A stretch of DNA of 64,000 nt from an uncultured Bacteroides sp. (GCA_944322355.1 CALUOT010000005.1:1-64000), one strand, 5' to 3'; counted from the first letter of the stretch, positions 9,245 to 19,117 are shown. A program made the numbers and translations. The notes: generated by a model not told the origin, from the letters alone.

Positions 9245-11305
9245 TTATTTTTCCACTTCAAAGAATTGCTTACCCTGCATGGGAACATTCACTTGCTTAG
9301 AGCAAGTTCTTGTACCAGATTGCACATTCAATGTAGTCTCGTAAGTACGACGGCTTACCGTTGTCTTTTGAGTCGATACTGTCTTCATGGACTTCAATGG
9401 AACTAACTGTTGGAAAGCAGTTGTCGTTTCAGCTACCCATGCCAAACCAGCCCAATAACCACTCAACAGATAAAGTTGACTGCCATCCGGTGTTACCATG
9501 AATATAATACCGTCATACAAGCTACTGTTAGTCAGGTTATCAGCAAATCTCAATTCACCATTTTCTGTAAGACCACCAACCAACACATCTTCACCACTTA
9601 AATCAGGAGCGCCAGTCTGCGAATAATAAGGAGCAGCGTATGAAGCATAGTAAACTGTATTGCCTTCGTCATCTGTATCTGCGGGGAAAGCACCCGATCC
9701 TTGGAAAACAAAGAGTGCATATCCTGATTCTTCATCATATAACAACTCTACCGTATCATTAAATCCTTCTACATCCACACCAGACAGACCACTTGCCAAT
9801 AAATGTTCGCCACCTTCTTCATCTTTTACCTTAGTGACTGTTACAGGTACACTCATGGTGGATTCACCATCAGTCATAGTTGTAGTCCATGAACCTACAT
9901 AATCATCCATCGTCGCATTCTTGGTGAAATTGTCGTACACGCCCTGTCCCCATGCGAATGTTTCAGCAGCCTGTGTCAATTCGGCTGTTGTGTTACCATC
10001 TTCATCAGCCAATGTGAAAGACAAATTTAAATGCAACAAGTTCGGATTTTCTGCATCAATAGAAAGACCACCCAACACACCACTTACATAGATAGCTTGG
10101 TTACCGATGTTGGTTGTCAAACCTGTCGGCTGCATACGAGGCATGGTCAACGTCCCGGCTTCTGCATCATAATTAAAGTAAATATGTACCCCTTGTGCAT
10201 AGAGCGATGGGAAACGATAGAACGTAGGATCTTCTACTGAACGCTGTACAGGTTGCTGCCATTCATGGTCACCACTGAGTTTTGAGCTAAAAGTTCCAGC
10301 AGCGTTATAAACATCGTACCATGTATAATCCCGATCATAATCCACTGTCATCAAAGCCGGATCCAAATAAAGTTCAAAGCTACCGGCATTCATTGTGAAA
10401 TACCCATAAGAACCAATATTATGATATACGGCACCCAAATCGAACATTTTCGTAGCTTCATTATACGTACCTAACGGATATTGACTGTTAGGAGGAGTGA
10501 TAGGCCCGTCACCAGTTGCTAAATTACCGGCAATCGATCCAAACGTATTCCATGATTCATCCATCTGTGGTCCTTCTCCATTCACCATCTGGAAGCCAAG
10601 GGCACTTGAAGCGATGTAGTAAGAACCCGGATCGGCTTCGGCATAAGCTTCCCCATCCAATATGATGTAAGGAGTCTCGTAGTCATCAGGATAAATACCT
10701 GCTCCAAACAACGAAGCGAAATAGTCGTTGTCATACGGACTGCGGAAACGATATTGATTGGCATTAGGATTCTTCTCTACGGTGATACCCGTAATTTGCA
10801 AGTTAGTTACACCGAAAGCAGAAAACATATTGTCAATCAGAATAGCTTCCGTAGAAACGACATCCCAAACTTCCACTTCTTCCGGATAGCTTACGGTAAA
10901 GGTTTGAGTAGCGTTACCATAAGGTGTACCTGTACCTAACGTAAGCGTGATTTGATAGCGTGTACCACGTACTACATTGTTAAAGTTGATATTCAAAGTT
11001 GCCGACTCGGCACCTTCGGCAAAGCTGACGCTGGAAGGAACAGTGAACAAACCGGCTGCACCTTCGCTTACTTCAGCCTGCACGGCTGCTTCACCTGTTT
11101 CATCTGTAGAAGTACGGTATACAGTCACAGAGAATATACCACTCGTTCCATCGAGTGTAATGGTTGTCGGATCATTATTAGAAAAGTATGCGCCGTTTTC
11201 GGGGCCTGCCGGCGTATATTCGATGCTGTCATTACATGATGTCCATGTCAACGCGATCATGCCCATCATGGCAAGCAGTAAAATATTTATTCTTTTCATA
11301 TTCAT
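9245..11305 (-). CDS. SusE/F-position surface lipoprotein of expressed cassette 1
   Basis: The protein has 686 residues, with a lipoprotein signal peptide ending at C24 (LTWTSC). Residues 30-140 form a beta-rich Calx-beta-like domain (TITLDGTSGIFSVTVYRT and repeats of the same style). The N-terminal design is shared with the shorter lipoproteins at 32.8 and 40.0 kb, but the remaining 540 residues are much longer and resemble nothing I can name. Third in the operon after susC and susD (27-bp gap), it most likely sits on the cell surface and helps capture the ligand, by analogy with SusE/SusF. Nothing in it suggests catalysis. ATG codons two residues apart (MNMKR) are both possible starts. Confidence 0.8.
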   Translation of the reverse strand: MNMKRINILLLAMMGMIALTWTSCNDSIEYTPAGPENGAYFSNNDPTTITLDGTSGIFSVTVYRTSTDETGEAAVQAEVSEGAAGLFTVPSSVSFAEGAESATLNINFNNVVRGTRYQITLTLGTGTPYGNATQTFTVSYPEEVEVWDVVSTEAILIDNMFSAFGVTNLQITGITVEKNPNANQYRFRSPYDNDYFASLFGAGIYPDDYETPYIILDGEAYAEADPGSYYIASSALGFQMVNGEGPQMDESWNTFGSIAGNLATGDGPITPPNSQYPLGTYNEATKMFDLGAVYHNIGSYGYFTMNAGSFELYLDPALMTVDYDRDYTWYDVYNAAGTFSSKLSGDHEWQQPVQRSVEDPTFYRFPSLYAQGVHIYFNYDAEAGTLTMPRMQPTGLTTNIGNQAIYVSGVLGGLSIDAENPNLLHLNLSFTLADEDGNTTAELTQAAETFAWGQGVYDNFTKNATMDDYVGSWTTTMTDGESTMSVPVTVTKVKDEEGGEHLLASGLSGVDVEGFNDTVELLYDEESGYALFVFQGSGAFPADTDDEGNTVYYASYAAPYYSQTGAPDLSGEDVLVGGLTENGELRFADNLTNSSLYDGIIFMVTPDGSQLYLLSGYWAGLAWVAETTTAFQQLVPLKSMKTVSTQKTTVSRRTYETTLNVQSGTRTCSKQVNVPMQGKQFFEVEK

Positions 11306-11332
11306 TTTTCTTATGATTTTCTACATATATTC

Positions 11333-12940
11333 TTATTGTCCTGTCCAAGGTTCGTAAGCATCGCTCGGATCAGGATTTTCAAAACCAATCAATGCGGCAT
11401 TGTTGTTCTTTTCGCTCTGCACAATACAGATATTCATCCATGCCGGACGGCCGTTAGTGTTGAAACGAGTCAAGTCCGAAAAATTCGTGCCCTGGTAACC
11501 ACGAGTCACTGACATATTCAGACGTTTCACATCGAAGAATGTCAGACCTTCGCCCCACAATTCAATACGCTTTTGCAGAATGATTTCATTAATCAGTGCA
11601 TCACCGGTAGCAGAAGTCGTGTAATTAGGATCACGATATTGAGTCATGAAGTTGGTCAACAATGACTGAGCCTGTCCATCACCTTGTTGAGCAGCCGCTT
11701 CAGCTTCGATGAAATACATTTCTTCTACACGCATCAACGGATAAGCAGTAGCTGCTCCGACAGTATAATCATCACAATTGCCCTCAGCAGGACGGAACTT
11801 CACAGAAGAATAATCCTCCAAACGATCGCCAAAGTAACCAAATGTACTTGAAGTCAGGAATTCTGTTTGACCATCCAATGCACTACCGGCAGGCGCTTTC
11901 CACATTTTCTTGCGGAAATCCGTATCGCTAATCCGGTTATACAAGCTGGCACCAATCATAACGAACGGAGCCTGGCCGGAATATCCGAATGAAGTTTCAT
12001 TCGACATCCAAGAAGCCCAGTTCAAAATACCGGTTTGAACCACATCATCTTCCGACACCATCTGTGCCCCCCAAATCCAGCAATCAATGTTATTGAAACC
12101 GTTGGTGGTGCTCAGGCATTGTTCCTCAGTCATAGGAGTCAAGCCGCACTCGTCGATAGCCTGACGGGCATACGTCTGAGCATTGGCATAATCTTCCAAC
12201 CACATGTACAGACGAGCTTTCAAACCGTAAACAGCAGCCAAATTGGGCAAAGTCTTTGCCGACTCTTCCAAACTGCCAATGTGTTGTTCGGCAAAATCCA
12301 AGTCGCTTAGGATAAAGGCAGCCATATCGGCACGCGACACACGCGGATTGTTACGTGCATCTTCTTCCGTAGTAGTTTCAGTCACAATAGGAACGGTCAG
12401 CCCTTCCACATTGCTGCCTTGTGTCTTGTCATTAGGCAAGAACTCGAACATACGAGCCATGTCCAGATAGAACAAAGCGCGGAATGCATGAGCAGCTGCC
12501 AAGTAACCCATCTGTGCCTCCGAAGCTGTTTCTTCATCGATAGCACCCAACAACTTGTTGGTGGTCAACACAGCCTGGTAGTAATAGTTCCAAATAAACT
12601 GCGAATATATATAACTTTCGCCTTGGTAAGTGTTTTCTTCCCAAGATGAATACCAGTCATACCCCGAACTGATAACGGCCATGTCTTCCGTCATGACATC
12701 ACGAACATGCATGATGGAACCATAACCCCAATCCCAGTGATAACTGCCACTAATCGTTGCATATTTATTGAGCGTAGCCGGCATGGCCCAAAGCATGGCA
12801 GAGGTTGCCATATCTGAAGCAGTCAACTGGTCTTCCGTGGCTCCGTTGGTGGGGAATGTCTCTTCGATACAGCCGGTTGCCATCACCAGCGTAGAAGAAA
12901 GGCAGACTCCCGCTAAGAATTTATATAGATTTGTTTTCAT
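11333..12940 (-). CDS. SusD/RagB-family lipoprotein, cassette 1
   Basis: The protein has 535 residues, with a lipoprotein signal peptide ending at C24 (MATGC). The fold is the TPR-like helical SusD type; the C-terminal family motif PLMRVEEMYFIEAEAAAQQG and the RIELWGEG...FFDVKRL segment are clear. SusD proteins form the lid on the SusC barrel. The mature start CIEETFP is shared with the silent cassette 3 SusD (31.1 kb), so cassettes 1 and 3 are the closest relatives in the array. It starts 25 bp after the susC stop. Confidence 0.95.
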   Translation of the reverse strand: MKTNLYKFLAGVCLSSTLVMATGCIEETFPTNGATEDQLTASDMATSAMLWAMPATLNKYATISGSYHWDWGYGSIMHVRDVMTEDMAVISSGYDWYSSWEENTYQGESYIYSQFIWNYYYQAVLTTNKLLGAIDEETASEAQMGYLAAAHAFRALFYLDMARMFEFLPNDKTQGSNVEGLTVPIVTETTTEEDARNNPRVSRADMAAFILSDLDFAEQHIGSLEESAKTLPNLAAVYGLKARLYMWLEDYANAQTYARQAIDECGLTPMTEEQCLSTTNGFNNIDCWIWGAQMVSEDDVVQTGILNWASWMSNETSFGYSGQAPFVMIGASLYNRISDTDFRKKMWKAPAGSALDGQTEFLTSSTFGYFGDRLEDYSSVKFRPAEGNCDDYTVGAATAYPLMRVEEMYFIEAEAAAQQGDGQAQSLLTNFMTQYRDPNYTTSATGDALINEIILQKRIELWGEGLTFFDVKRLNMSVTRGYQGTNFSDLTRFNTNGRPAWMNICIVQSEKNNNAALIGFENPDPSDAYEPWTGQ

Positions 12941-12965
12941 ATTGTTCTAATGCTTTATGTTAAGT

Positions 12966-15900
12966 TTAGAATGTTAAAGTAATACCTCCAGAAATGGTGC
13001 GCATCGGTGCATAGTACGAATTGGTGATAGAACCGGTGATGCTCTGACGCGGGTCGAGACCTTGACGCTTCGACCAATACCAGATGTTGTCGGCTGTCAA
13101 ATATACACGGATCTTATCCACCTCAAACTTCCGGGTGAGCGAAGCAGGCAATGTATAACCGAAGTTGATGTTCTGCAAGCTCAGATAAGAAGCACTGGTC
13201 AGGAAACGGTCAGAAGATGCTGCCGTATAGTTATCGCCAAACTGGAAGCGAGGAATAGCAGAAGAAGTATTCTCCTGAGTCCAAGCATTCAGCAAATCAG
13301 CATGGAAGTTGGTACCTTTGGAGCTAGCTGTCGGTGAAGACATCATGCCGGCATAGTCACTATCATAAATCTGACCACCAATCTGATATGTAAAGTCTAC
13401 TGACAAGTCGAAACCTTTGTAAGAAAGGCTGGTTCCAAAACCACCATATACATCCGGCAAAGCCGTGCCGCACAGATAGTAATCGGCATCATCGTAAGCA
13501 GTGGTTGTTTCACGACCGATCACGTTACCCTTGTCATCCGTTACATTCTTATAATAGAGGGCTTGTCCGTCTTCCGATACGCCGGCATATTTCTTGATGC
13601 GATACGTATACAACGGTTCGCCTTCTCCATAATAATAGTTACTGCTGCTATAACCCGGTACACCGTCTACAACCATCGTCTTACGTTCTTCGGGCAAGTA
13701 AGTAATCTTGTTCTTATAGTGCGTCAAGTTCAAGCGGATATCCCAAGTAAAGTCATTGGTCTTGATGGGCGTACCGTTGAATTCAGCTTCCACACCTTGG
13801 TTACGCATATCACCCACGTTAGCAAAGTAAGAAGTATAACCGAATGAAGGAGCCAAGGGGAAAGAGAACAGCATGTCGCTGGTCTTACGATAGAAGTATT
13901 CTACAGTACCCGTAAAACGACCTTTGAACAATTCAAAGTCGAAACCGGCGTTGAAGTTACCGTTGGTTTCCCAAGTGATGTCCTTGTTACCCATCGTATC
14001 AGGCAAAGCAGCAGGGTTACCACCGGCATTCACAATGGTATAGGTGTTCACATAACGGTAGTTACCGATGTTATCGTTACCTTGCGAACCGTAAGAAGCC
14101 TTCAGTTTCAACATATCCACCCATTCTACATCAAAGAAATTTTCTTTCGAAATGATCCAAGCGGCACCGGCCGACCAGAAGTTACCCCAACGGTTGTCCG
14201 GATGGAAACGGCTGGAAGCATCGCGACGATAAGAACCGGACAAGAAATACTTCTCGGCAAAGTCATACTGAACACGACCAAAGTAACCTTCCGTATTGTA
14301 GTCGGTCGTATAAGAAGAACTATTCACATTCGTGATGGCACCGGACAATTCGATATTGTTCGGGTCGAATACGTTCGACTTGCTGGCATACAGGTAATAG
14401 TATTTGTAACGGTAAGATTCATGACCAATCATCACATCCACGTTGTGAGGTCCGAAGCTGCGCTTCCAGTTCAGCAATTGCTGATGATTGTAAGCCAAGT
14501 CACGTGTATGATACTTGTTACCGATACCGTTAGACGAAGCATATTGTCCATAATAAGGGTTGGTAAAACCGTTCGTACGAGTTTCATCAATAGCAACACC
14601 ACTGGTCCAAGTAAACTTGAAGTCTTTCAGGAAACGGATTTCAGCAAAGCCCGTAGCTGTCATGGCGTTACCTTCATTATTGTTGGTATCCAACAGATTA
14701 GCCGCATAAGGATTGGAACCGCTCAAGAAAGGACGAGTCAAACCGGCATTATCACGGTTACCGAAGTCATACATCGTAAAGCCATTGCTATCCTTCATGA
14801 TATTACCCTGTCCGTCACGGATATACAACGGATAAATAGGAGCAATCTGGGTAGCATAAGCGAAAATATTACCCGAAGAGTTAGAAGAACCATCTTCACC
14901 CAACGAATTCATATCAAAATGCGTATAGGACATATTGGCTCCCACCTTCAACCAGTCTTTCACTTGATATTCGGCTCTCAAACGACCGGTCAAACGTTCA
15001 TAATCTGATTTCTCTACAATACCTTCATTATTCAAATAGTTGATAGAAGCATAGAACGAAGATTTGTCCGTACCAGCAGAAACACTGACATTATACTCTT
15101 GACGCAACCCTGTCTTATATGCCTCATCCAACCAGTCGTCCGGACGAACCAAGTAATCCTGTCCGTTGTATGTTACTACATTACCCAAAATAGCATTAGG
15201 ATTCAGTCTACCGTTAGTACCAATCAAATATTGACCATCGGGAATCGTATATACATTGTATCCCAAACCATAGTCGCCCGAGCCCAACATATTCGTATTA
15301 GCATTGGCATGGGCAGTAGCCTCACTCTGTCCCTGGCCTAAGAAATAGTTCTTCAAAGCGCCATAATACATTTCATAATATTGAGCAGGGTCTTTTATAT
15401 AGTTGTAATCCCTGGCAGCTCTGGAGTTCGAACCCCATTTAGCATCCAACGTTACGGTAGCCTTACCGGCGTTACCCTTCTTGGTCGTAATGATAATCAC
15501 ACCGTTGGCACCACGGGCACCATACAAGGCATTGGAAGCAGCATCTTTCAAAACGGTCATCGATTCAATATCCTGCGTACTGATATTGTTCAAGTCACCT
15601 TCATAGGGAGAACCATCCAAGATAATCAGCGGGTCATTTCCGGCATTGATAGAACTGATACCACGGATACGGATGGTAGGTGAAGTAGCACCGGGCTGTC
15701 CGGAAGCATTATTCAGCTGCACACCAGCTACTTTACCCTCCAACGCGTTGGCTGCATTGGAAACCTGCACCTTACTAATCTCTTCCGACTTCATCACCGA
15801 AGCAGAACCGGTAAAAGCGGACTTTTTGGCCGTACCGTAAGCCACCACCATCACTTCATCCAGCAACTCTGTATTCGATCTCAGGTAGATTTTCAAGTTC

Positions 15901-16166
15901 GGTTTGATAGCCACCTTCTGCTCTTCCATACCTACATAGGTGATTATCAGAGTATTCGCGGAACTTGGTACATTCGAAATTTGGAATTTACCGTCCACGT
16001 CAGTAATAGCGCCGAGTTGCGTGTTCTCCACCCGAACTGACGCTCCAATAACTGGCTGCCCGTCCTCTTCAGAAATCACGACACCCGTGACGGTCTGAGT
16101 CTGGGCAGTTACTAAGCCTATTCCTACAAAAAGGCAGGCCAATAACAGCATTAATTTTCTTTTCAT
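12966..16166 (-). CDS. SusC/RagA TonB-dependent receptor, the expressed copy (cassette 1)
   Basis: The protein has 1066 residues and is the only complete susC in the switching locus. It has a signal peptide (about 1-21, cleavage after VTAQ), a carboxypeptidase-regulatory-like domain (about 24-95), the DEVMVVAYGT box, a plug domain (about 115-235) and a 22-strand-type barrel ending ISGGITLTF with a terminal aromatic residue. It imports oligosaccharide or peptide ligands across the outer membrane with TonB energy. Codons 67-88 lie in the 63-bp sequence repeated in inverted orientation at the silent copies, so residues 1-67 are the fixed part and the rest is exchangeable. No regulator gene lies nearby, which fits control by inversion. 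Confidence 0.96.
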   Translation of the reverse strand: MKRKLMLLLACLFVGIGLVTAQTQTVTGVVISEEDGQPVIGASVRVENTQLGAITDVDGKFQISNVPSSANTLIITYVGMEEQKVAIKPNLKIYLRSNTELLDEVMVVAYGTAKKSAFTGSASVMKSEEISKVQVSNAANALEGKVAGVQLNNASGQPGATSPTIRIRGISSINAGNDPLIILDGSPYEGDLNNISTQDIESMTVLKDAASNALYGARGANGVIIITTKKGNAGKATVTLDAKWGSNSRAARDYNYIKDPAQYYEMYYGALKNYFLGQGQSEATAHANANTNMLGSGDYGLGYNVYTIPDGQYLIGTNGRLNPNAILGNVVTYNGQDYLVRPDDWLDEAYKTGLRQEYNVSVSAGTDKSSFYASINYLNNEGIVEKSDYERLTGRLRAEYQVKDWLKVGANMSYTHFDMNSLGEDGSSNSSGNIFAYATQIAPIYPLYIRDGQGNIMKDSNGFTMYDFGNRDNAGLTRPFLSGSNPYAANLLDTNNNEGNAMTATGFAEIRFLKDFKFTWTSGVAIDETRTNGFTNPYYGQYASSNGIGNKYHTRDLAYNHQQLLNWKRSFGPHNVDVMIGHESYRYKYYYLYASKSNVFDPNNIELSGAITNVNSSSYTTDYNTEGYFGRVQYDFAEKYFLSGSYRRDASSRFHPDNRWGNFWSAGAAWIISKENFFDVEWVDMLKLKASYGSQGNDNIGNYRYVNTYTIVNAGGNPAALPDTMGNKDITWETNGNFNAGFDFELFKGRFTGTVEYFYRKTSDMLFSFPLAPSFGYTSYFANVGDMRNQGVEAEFNGTPIKTNDFTWDIRLNLTHYKNKITYLPEERKTMVVDGVPGYSSSNYYYGEGEPLYTYRIKKYAGVSEDGQALYYKNVTDDKGNVIGRETTTAYDDADYYLCGTALPDVYGGFGTSLSYKGFDLSVDFTYQIGGQIYDSDYAGMMSSPTASSKGTNFHADLLNAWTQENTSSAIPRFQFGDNYTAASSDRFLTSASYLSLQNINFGYTLPASLTRKFEVDKIRVYLTADNIWYWSKRQGLDPRQSITGSITNSYYAPMRTISGGITLTF
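15904..15966 (-). repeat. Recombination site at the expressed susC
   Basis: Read on the minus strand it begins AAGTTCCGCGAATACTCTG and ends GTGGCTATCAA. It is identical over all 63 bp to 35409-35471 on the plus strand, and close to 28065-28131 and 21301-21367. It encodes the end of the carboxypeptidase-like domain. A near-palindrome ACCTATGTAGGT sits in its centre. Similarity stops at both edges, as expected for a strand-exchange site. Confidence 0.85.
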
Positions 16167-16222
16167 AAATTCTCTCTTAAAGTTTAACTTTACATTAATT
16201 GTTTCTTAACTCTAACGAAATG

Positions 16223-16252
16223 CAAAATTATTAATAAAACTGAAATGCACAA
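16223..16252 (-). promoter_or_regulatory. Mobile promoter of the expressed sus operon
   Basis: On the minus strand TTG (16252-16250) is followed after 19 bp by TAATTTTG (16230-16223), a full -7 match. The expected RNA start gives a leader of about 50 nt before the susC ATG at 16166. The promoter lies inside the segment bounded by the inverted sites, so it would move with the signal-peptide coding end. Confidence 0.75.
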
Positions 16253-16618
16253 TTGTTTTGAGAAAAAAACCTTCGAAATCTGCCAAACTGTCAAATCAAT
16301 CGCCGAATTTATGTTCAACAACAGTTTTTTCGACATAAAAGAAGCTAATTGAAGCCGTGCAGCCTGTCAATATGTGATTGGAATTTTAGTACAAAATCGT
16401 AATAAATATATGTTTTTTATACAAAACCGTTAAAAGACTGACGCGAAAACATGGCAAAGAACAATATTAAAGAACATAAATTGCTTCTTAAAATGGCTGT
16501 CATAATCCTAAAATAAGGAAAGGAAATGCTTTTCCGATCGGCATTTTCCGTCTATGGAGAAAGGAACGTTTTTCCGAAAATAATGCGCATGGGCAGTATC
16601 CTCTAAAACGGTATCGAA
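16253..16618. other. Intergenic region between susC promoter and recombinase gene
   Basis: This AT-rich region separates two divergent genes. It holds a direct repeat TACAAAAYCGT at 16390-16400 and 16420-16430 (30-bp spacing), and an inverted repeat GGAAATGC/GCATTTTCC at about 16523-16549, some 70 bp before the recombinase start. I find no convincing promoter for the recombinase. The repeats are candidate sites for control of its expression. Confidence 0.5.
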
Positions 16619-17785
16619 ATGAATAAAATAGCTTACAAATTGATTTATAACCGCAAAAAACAACTCAACCGACAAGGGATGGCGCTGGTGCAAGTGGAAG
16701 CTTACCAGCATAAAAGGAAGATTTATTTCTCTACCGGCATCTATCTGAAGCCGGAACAATGGGACGCAAAAAGACAAGCCGTCAAGAACCACCCCAACAG
16801 CAAGGCTTTGAACTGGTGGTTGCGTGAATATGTGGCGCAAATAGAGAAGCAGGAGTTGGAATGCTGGCAGCAAGGTAAACAAGTCTCGCTGGAAGTTATC
16901 AAAGACTTGGTACGAAAGGAAAACGGCCGGCAGTCTTTCCTAGCTTTCTACGAGAAGGAAGCGACGGAAGCTAATCTGAAAGAAAGCTCCCGACGTAACC
17001 ACCGGACGACGTTGATGCTGCTGAGAATGTTTAAGCATGAAATCTATTTTTTCGAGCTTACTTTCGAGTTCATTTGCTCGTTCGAGCATTTCCTCTTTCA
17101 GAAAGGCTATCACACCAACACCGTGGCCAAGCACATGAAACACCTGAAACGTTATATTAACTCGGCCATCAACAAAAACTATATGCGGGAACAACAATAT
17201 GCTTTCCGGAAATATAAAATAAAGACGGTGGAAAACAAACACACACATCTGACTCCGGGAGAACTACAGCGGCTGGAACAATGGCGGAACAGCGCCGCAG
17301 GTGTTCGCTATAAGAAGACACTAGATGCTTTCCTCTTCTGCTGCTACGCCGGTCTGCGCTATTCGGACTTCATCCGGCTGACTCCGAACAACCTCGTAAC
17401 CATCCACCGCGAAACTTGGTTAATCTATCAATCTGTCAAAACCGGTGTAGAGATCCGTTTGCCCCTCTATTTGCTGTTCAAAGGGAAAGCGGTCGATATG
17501 CTGAAGGAGTATCGGAAGAGCCTGAGTAGTTTTTTTAGCCTGAAAGACAATTCGAATGTCAACAAGGAACTACGGACCATAGCCCGCCTGGCCGGAATTG
17601 CCAAACCCCTCTCATTCCATGTGGCCCGACACACGAACGCCACCTTATTAATATATAATGGTGTAAACATCACAACCGTGCAGAAGTTGTTGGGGCACAA
17701 AAGCGTGAAAACGACTCAGATTTATGCCAGCATCATGGACCGTACCATTGTGCAAGACTTAAAACAGCATTCATCCAAACTGTGA
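16619..17785 (+). CDS. Tyrosine site-specific recombinase, probable cassette invertase
   Basis: The protein has 388 residues. Residues 1-90 form the arm-DNA-binding domain typical of Bacteroidetes integrases, about 105-195 the SAM-like core-binding domain, and 210-385 the catalytic domain. All catalytic residues are present: R247 (AGLRYSD), K274, H334 and R337 (HVARH), H360 (LLGHKS) and nucleophile Y369. The gene is divergent from the expressed susC and lies within the segment bounded by inverted susC sites. I see no other phage or conjugative genes, so a role in local inversion is more likely than element integration. Family members in Bacteroidetes perform DNA inversions; the substrate assignment here is inference from position. 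Confidence 0.93.
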   Translation: MNKIAYKLIYNRKKQLNRQGMALVQVEAYQHKRKIYFSTGIYLKPEQWDAKRQAVKNHPNSKALNWWLREYVAQIEKQELECWQQGKQVSLEVIKDLVRKENGRQSFLAFYEKEATEANLKESSRRNHRTTLMLLRMFKHEIYFFELTFEFICSFEHFLFQKGYHTNTVAKHMKHLKRYINSAINKNYMREQQYAFRKYKIKTVENKHTHLTPGELQRLEQWRNSAAGVRYKKTLDAFLFCCYAGLRYSDFIRLTPNNLVTIHRETWLIYQSVKTGVEIRLPLYLLFKGKAVDMLKEYRKSLSSFFSLKDNSNVNKELRTIARLAGIAKPLSFHVARHTNATLLIYNGVNITTVQKLLGHKSVKTTQIYASIMDRTIVQDLKQHSSKL

Positions 17786-17867
17786 CAGAGGAAGAATATG
17801 TTGAGTATTTTAACCAATCCGAAATTGTTGTCTCTACCCCCCTTGAGAAGGGTCTCTGGACAGGGTC

Positions 17868-17955
17868 CGGGAATGTTAGTAACATAGAGGCCGAATGTTA
17901 CTAACATTCCCCCCTTAGGTTACTAACATTCGGGCCTTAGGGTAGTAAGGTTATT
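17868..17955. repeat. 22-bp-period array, word TTASTAA
   Basis: Four units have centres at 17879, 17901, 17923 and 17945, exactly 22 bp apart. Units 1 and 2 are palindromes (ATGTTAGTAACAT, AATGTTACTAACATT). Units 3 and 4 share CCTTAGG in their left half. It lies between the convergent recombinase and choloylglycine-hydrolase-family genes. Confidence 0.8.
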
Positions 17956-18025
17956 TCAGCCCATCATACAGTTGTGCTTTTCTTGTAATAATTTATGAGC
18001 AAAATGGTATCATTCAGACAGGCTC

Positions 18026-19117
18026 TCAGTTCCGTTTCCCGATACTGACCGGAATAAAAGGCTGTGCTTTCTCTTGGTCAAGAGGAGCAACATAGTATAC
18101 CATATGAGCAAAATCTATCGTCGACAAGTCAATGTAGCGAATGGCGCTGTCGTACATAGTACGGTAATAGAGAACCCGGTTGCGGACATCGGTCACCGTA
18201 GTCCATTGCGTGGCACTGGGTATGTCGGCAGGCACTTCGCCGGCAGCGAACTCTACTCCTATGGGTATGTCGAAGTTATTGAGAATCTGGAAACCTTGAC
18301 GTACGGCATCTTGGGCTGTGGGCTGCACGGGAGCCGTAGTCTGATAGAAAGCAGCCCGGACAAAACGAGAAGGGGGAGTCACATCGCCTGGTATACCTAA
18401 GAATCCACTACCTGATCCGAAAGAAGCAACCGGCACTTCCCCCCATTGATGTGGCTTGGTTGTACCCGGAAACAGGTTCACATAATTGTTCAAGTTCGTC
18501 AGTTGCCATTCAAAGCCAGGCGAATTGGTAAGTACGCCCAACGAATTTTCATAGAAACAAGGTTTTCCATCAATGATTTCCAATACAATCTGTCGCCCCG
18601 AAGCATCAGCAAAACGCCAATGTACCGTAGAGGCACGAGGGTCTATGGCTACGACATGCACCCCGGGAACGGCTTCCTTGACTTGTTCCACCGTGGCACA
18701 ACTTCCCAATATCCAAGAGACCAGTTGAAAGTCGGTAATAGTTTGTGCTTTCCGGCTCTCTTCATAAGCCTCGTATTTTCCGTAACCGGGGAAATAGAAC
18801 AGGCCGGCCGACAAACCGGCTTCATTCAGTCCCTCTACTACAAACTCTTTTTGTTCAACAGACAAGCCCACATACCCATAGCGCGCCTCAAAGGCCATTC
18901 CGTCCAAGGTGTATCCGGGTACATACGAACGTTGTTTATAACCACGCGGTACGATAGCATAACTGCTATTCAATTCGCTTCCACCCCATTCGATGGTACG
19001 AGCCACCAAGTAGGCACTGTCTTTGGCCGTCAACGTAATTCCGGTGCAGGCCACTGTCCTCTGCCCCGGCAGGAAAGCCCCTACCAGCATCAGGCAAATA
19101 ATCAAAATCTGTTTCAT
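18026..19117 (-). CDS. Choloylglycine hydrolase/penicillin V acylase family protein
   Basis: The protein has 363 residues. A signal peptide precedes C24, which would become the N-terminal nucleophile after processing (TVAC-TGIT), as in this Ntn-hydrolase family. R40 is at the expected distance. The usual catalytic Asp three residues later is Glu here (ARTIEWG, E43). The Asn of LTNSP and the Arg of PPSRFVRA are present. Family members cleave conjugated bile salts or penicillin V; periplasmic location is inferred from the signal peptide. The Asp-to-Glu change makes bile-salt hydrolase activity uncertain, so linear amide C-N hydrolase is the safe name. It lies inside the invertible segment as a passenger. 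A -7-like TACATTTG lies at 19143-19150 (minus strand). Confidence 0.88.
   Translation of the reverse strand: MKQILIICLMLVGAFLPGQRTVACTGITLTAKDSAYLVARTIEWGGSELNSSYAIVPRGYKQRSYVPGYTLDGMAFEARYGYVGLSVEQKEFVVEGLNEAGLSAGLFYFPGYGKYEAYEESRKAQTITDFQLVSWILGSCATVEQVKEAVPGVHVVAIDPRASTVHWRFADASGRQIVLEIIDGKPCFYENSLGVLTNSPGFEWQLTNLNNYVNLFPGTTKPHQWGEVPVASFGSGSGFLGIPGDVTPPSRFVRAAFYQTTAPVQPTAQDAVRQGFQILNNFDIPIGVEFAAGEVPADIPSATQWTTVTDVRNRVLYYRTMYDSAIRYIDLSTIDFAHMVYYVAPLDQEKAQPFIPVSIGKRN

Noticed and set aside
14082..15008. Long open frame of 308 codons opposite the expressed susC
   Set aside because: It is antisense to a clear susC barrel, has no recognisable domain, and similar antisense frames occur opposite the other susC genes.
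16619..17785. Integrase as marker of a prophage or conjugative element
   Set aside because: No phage, mobilisation or conjugation genes and no tRNA attachment site lie nearby, while inverted susC sites surround the gene; local inversion explains it better.
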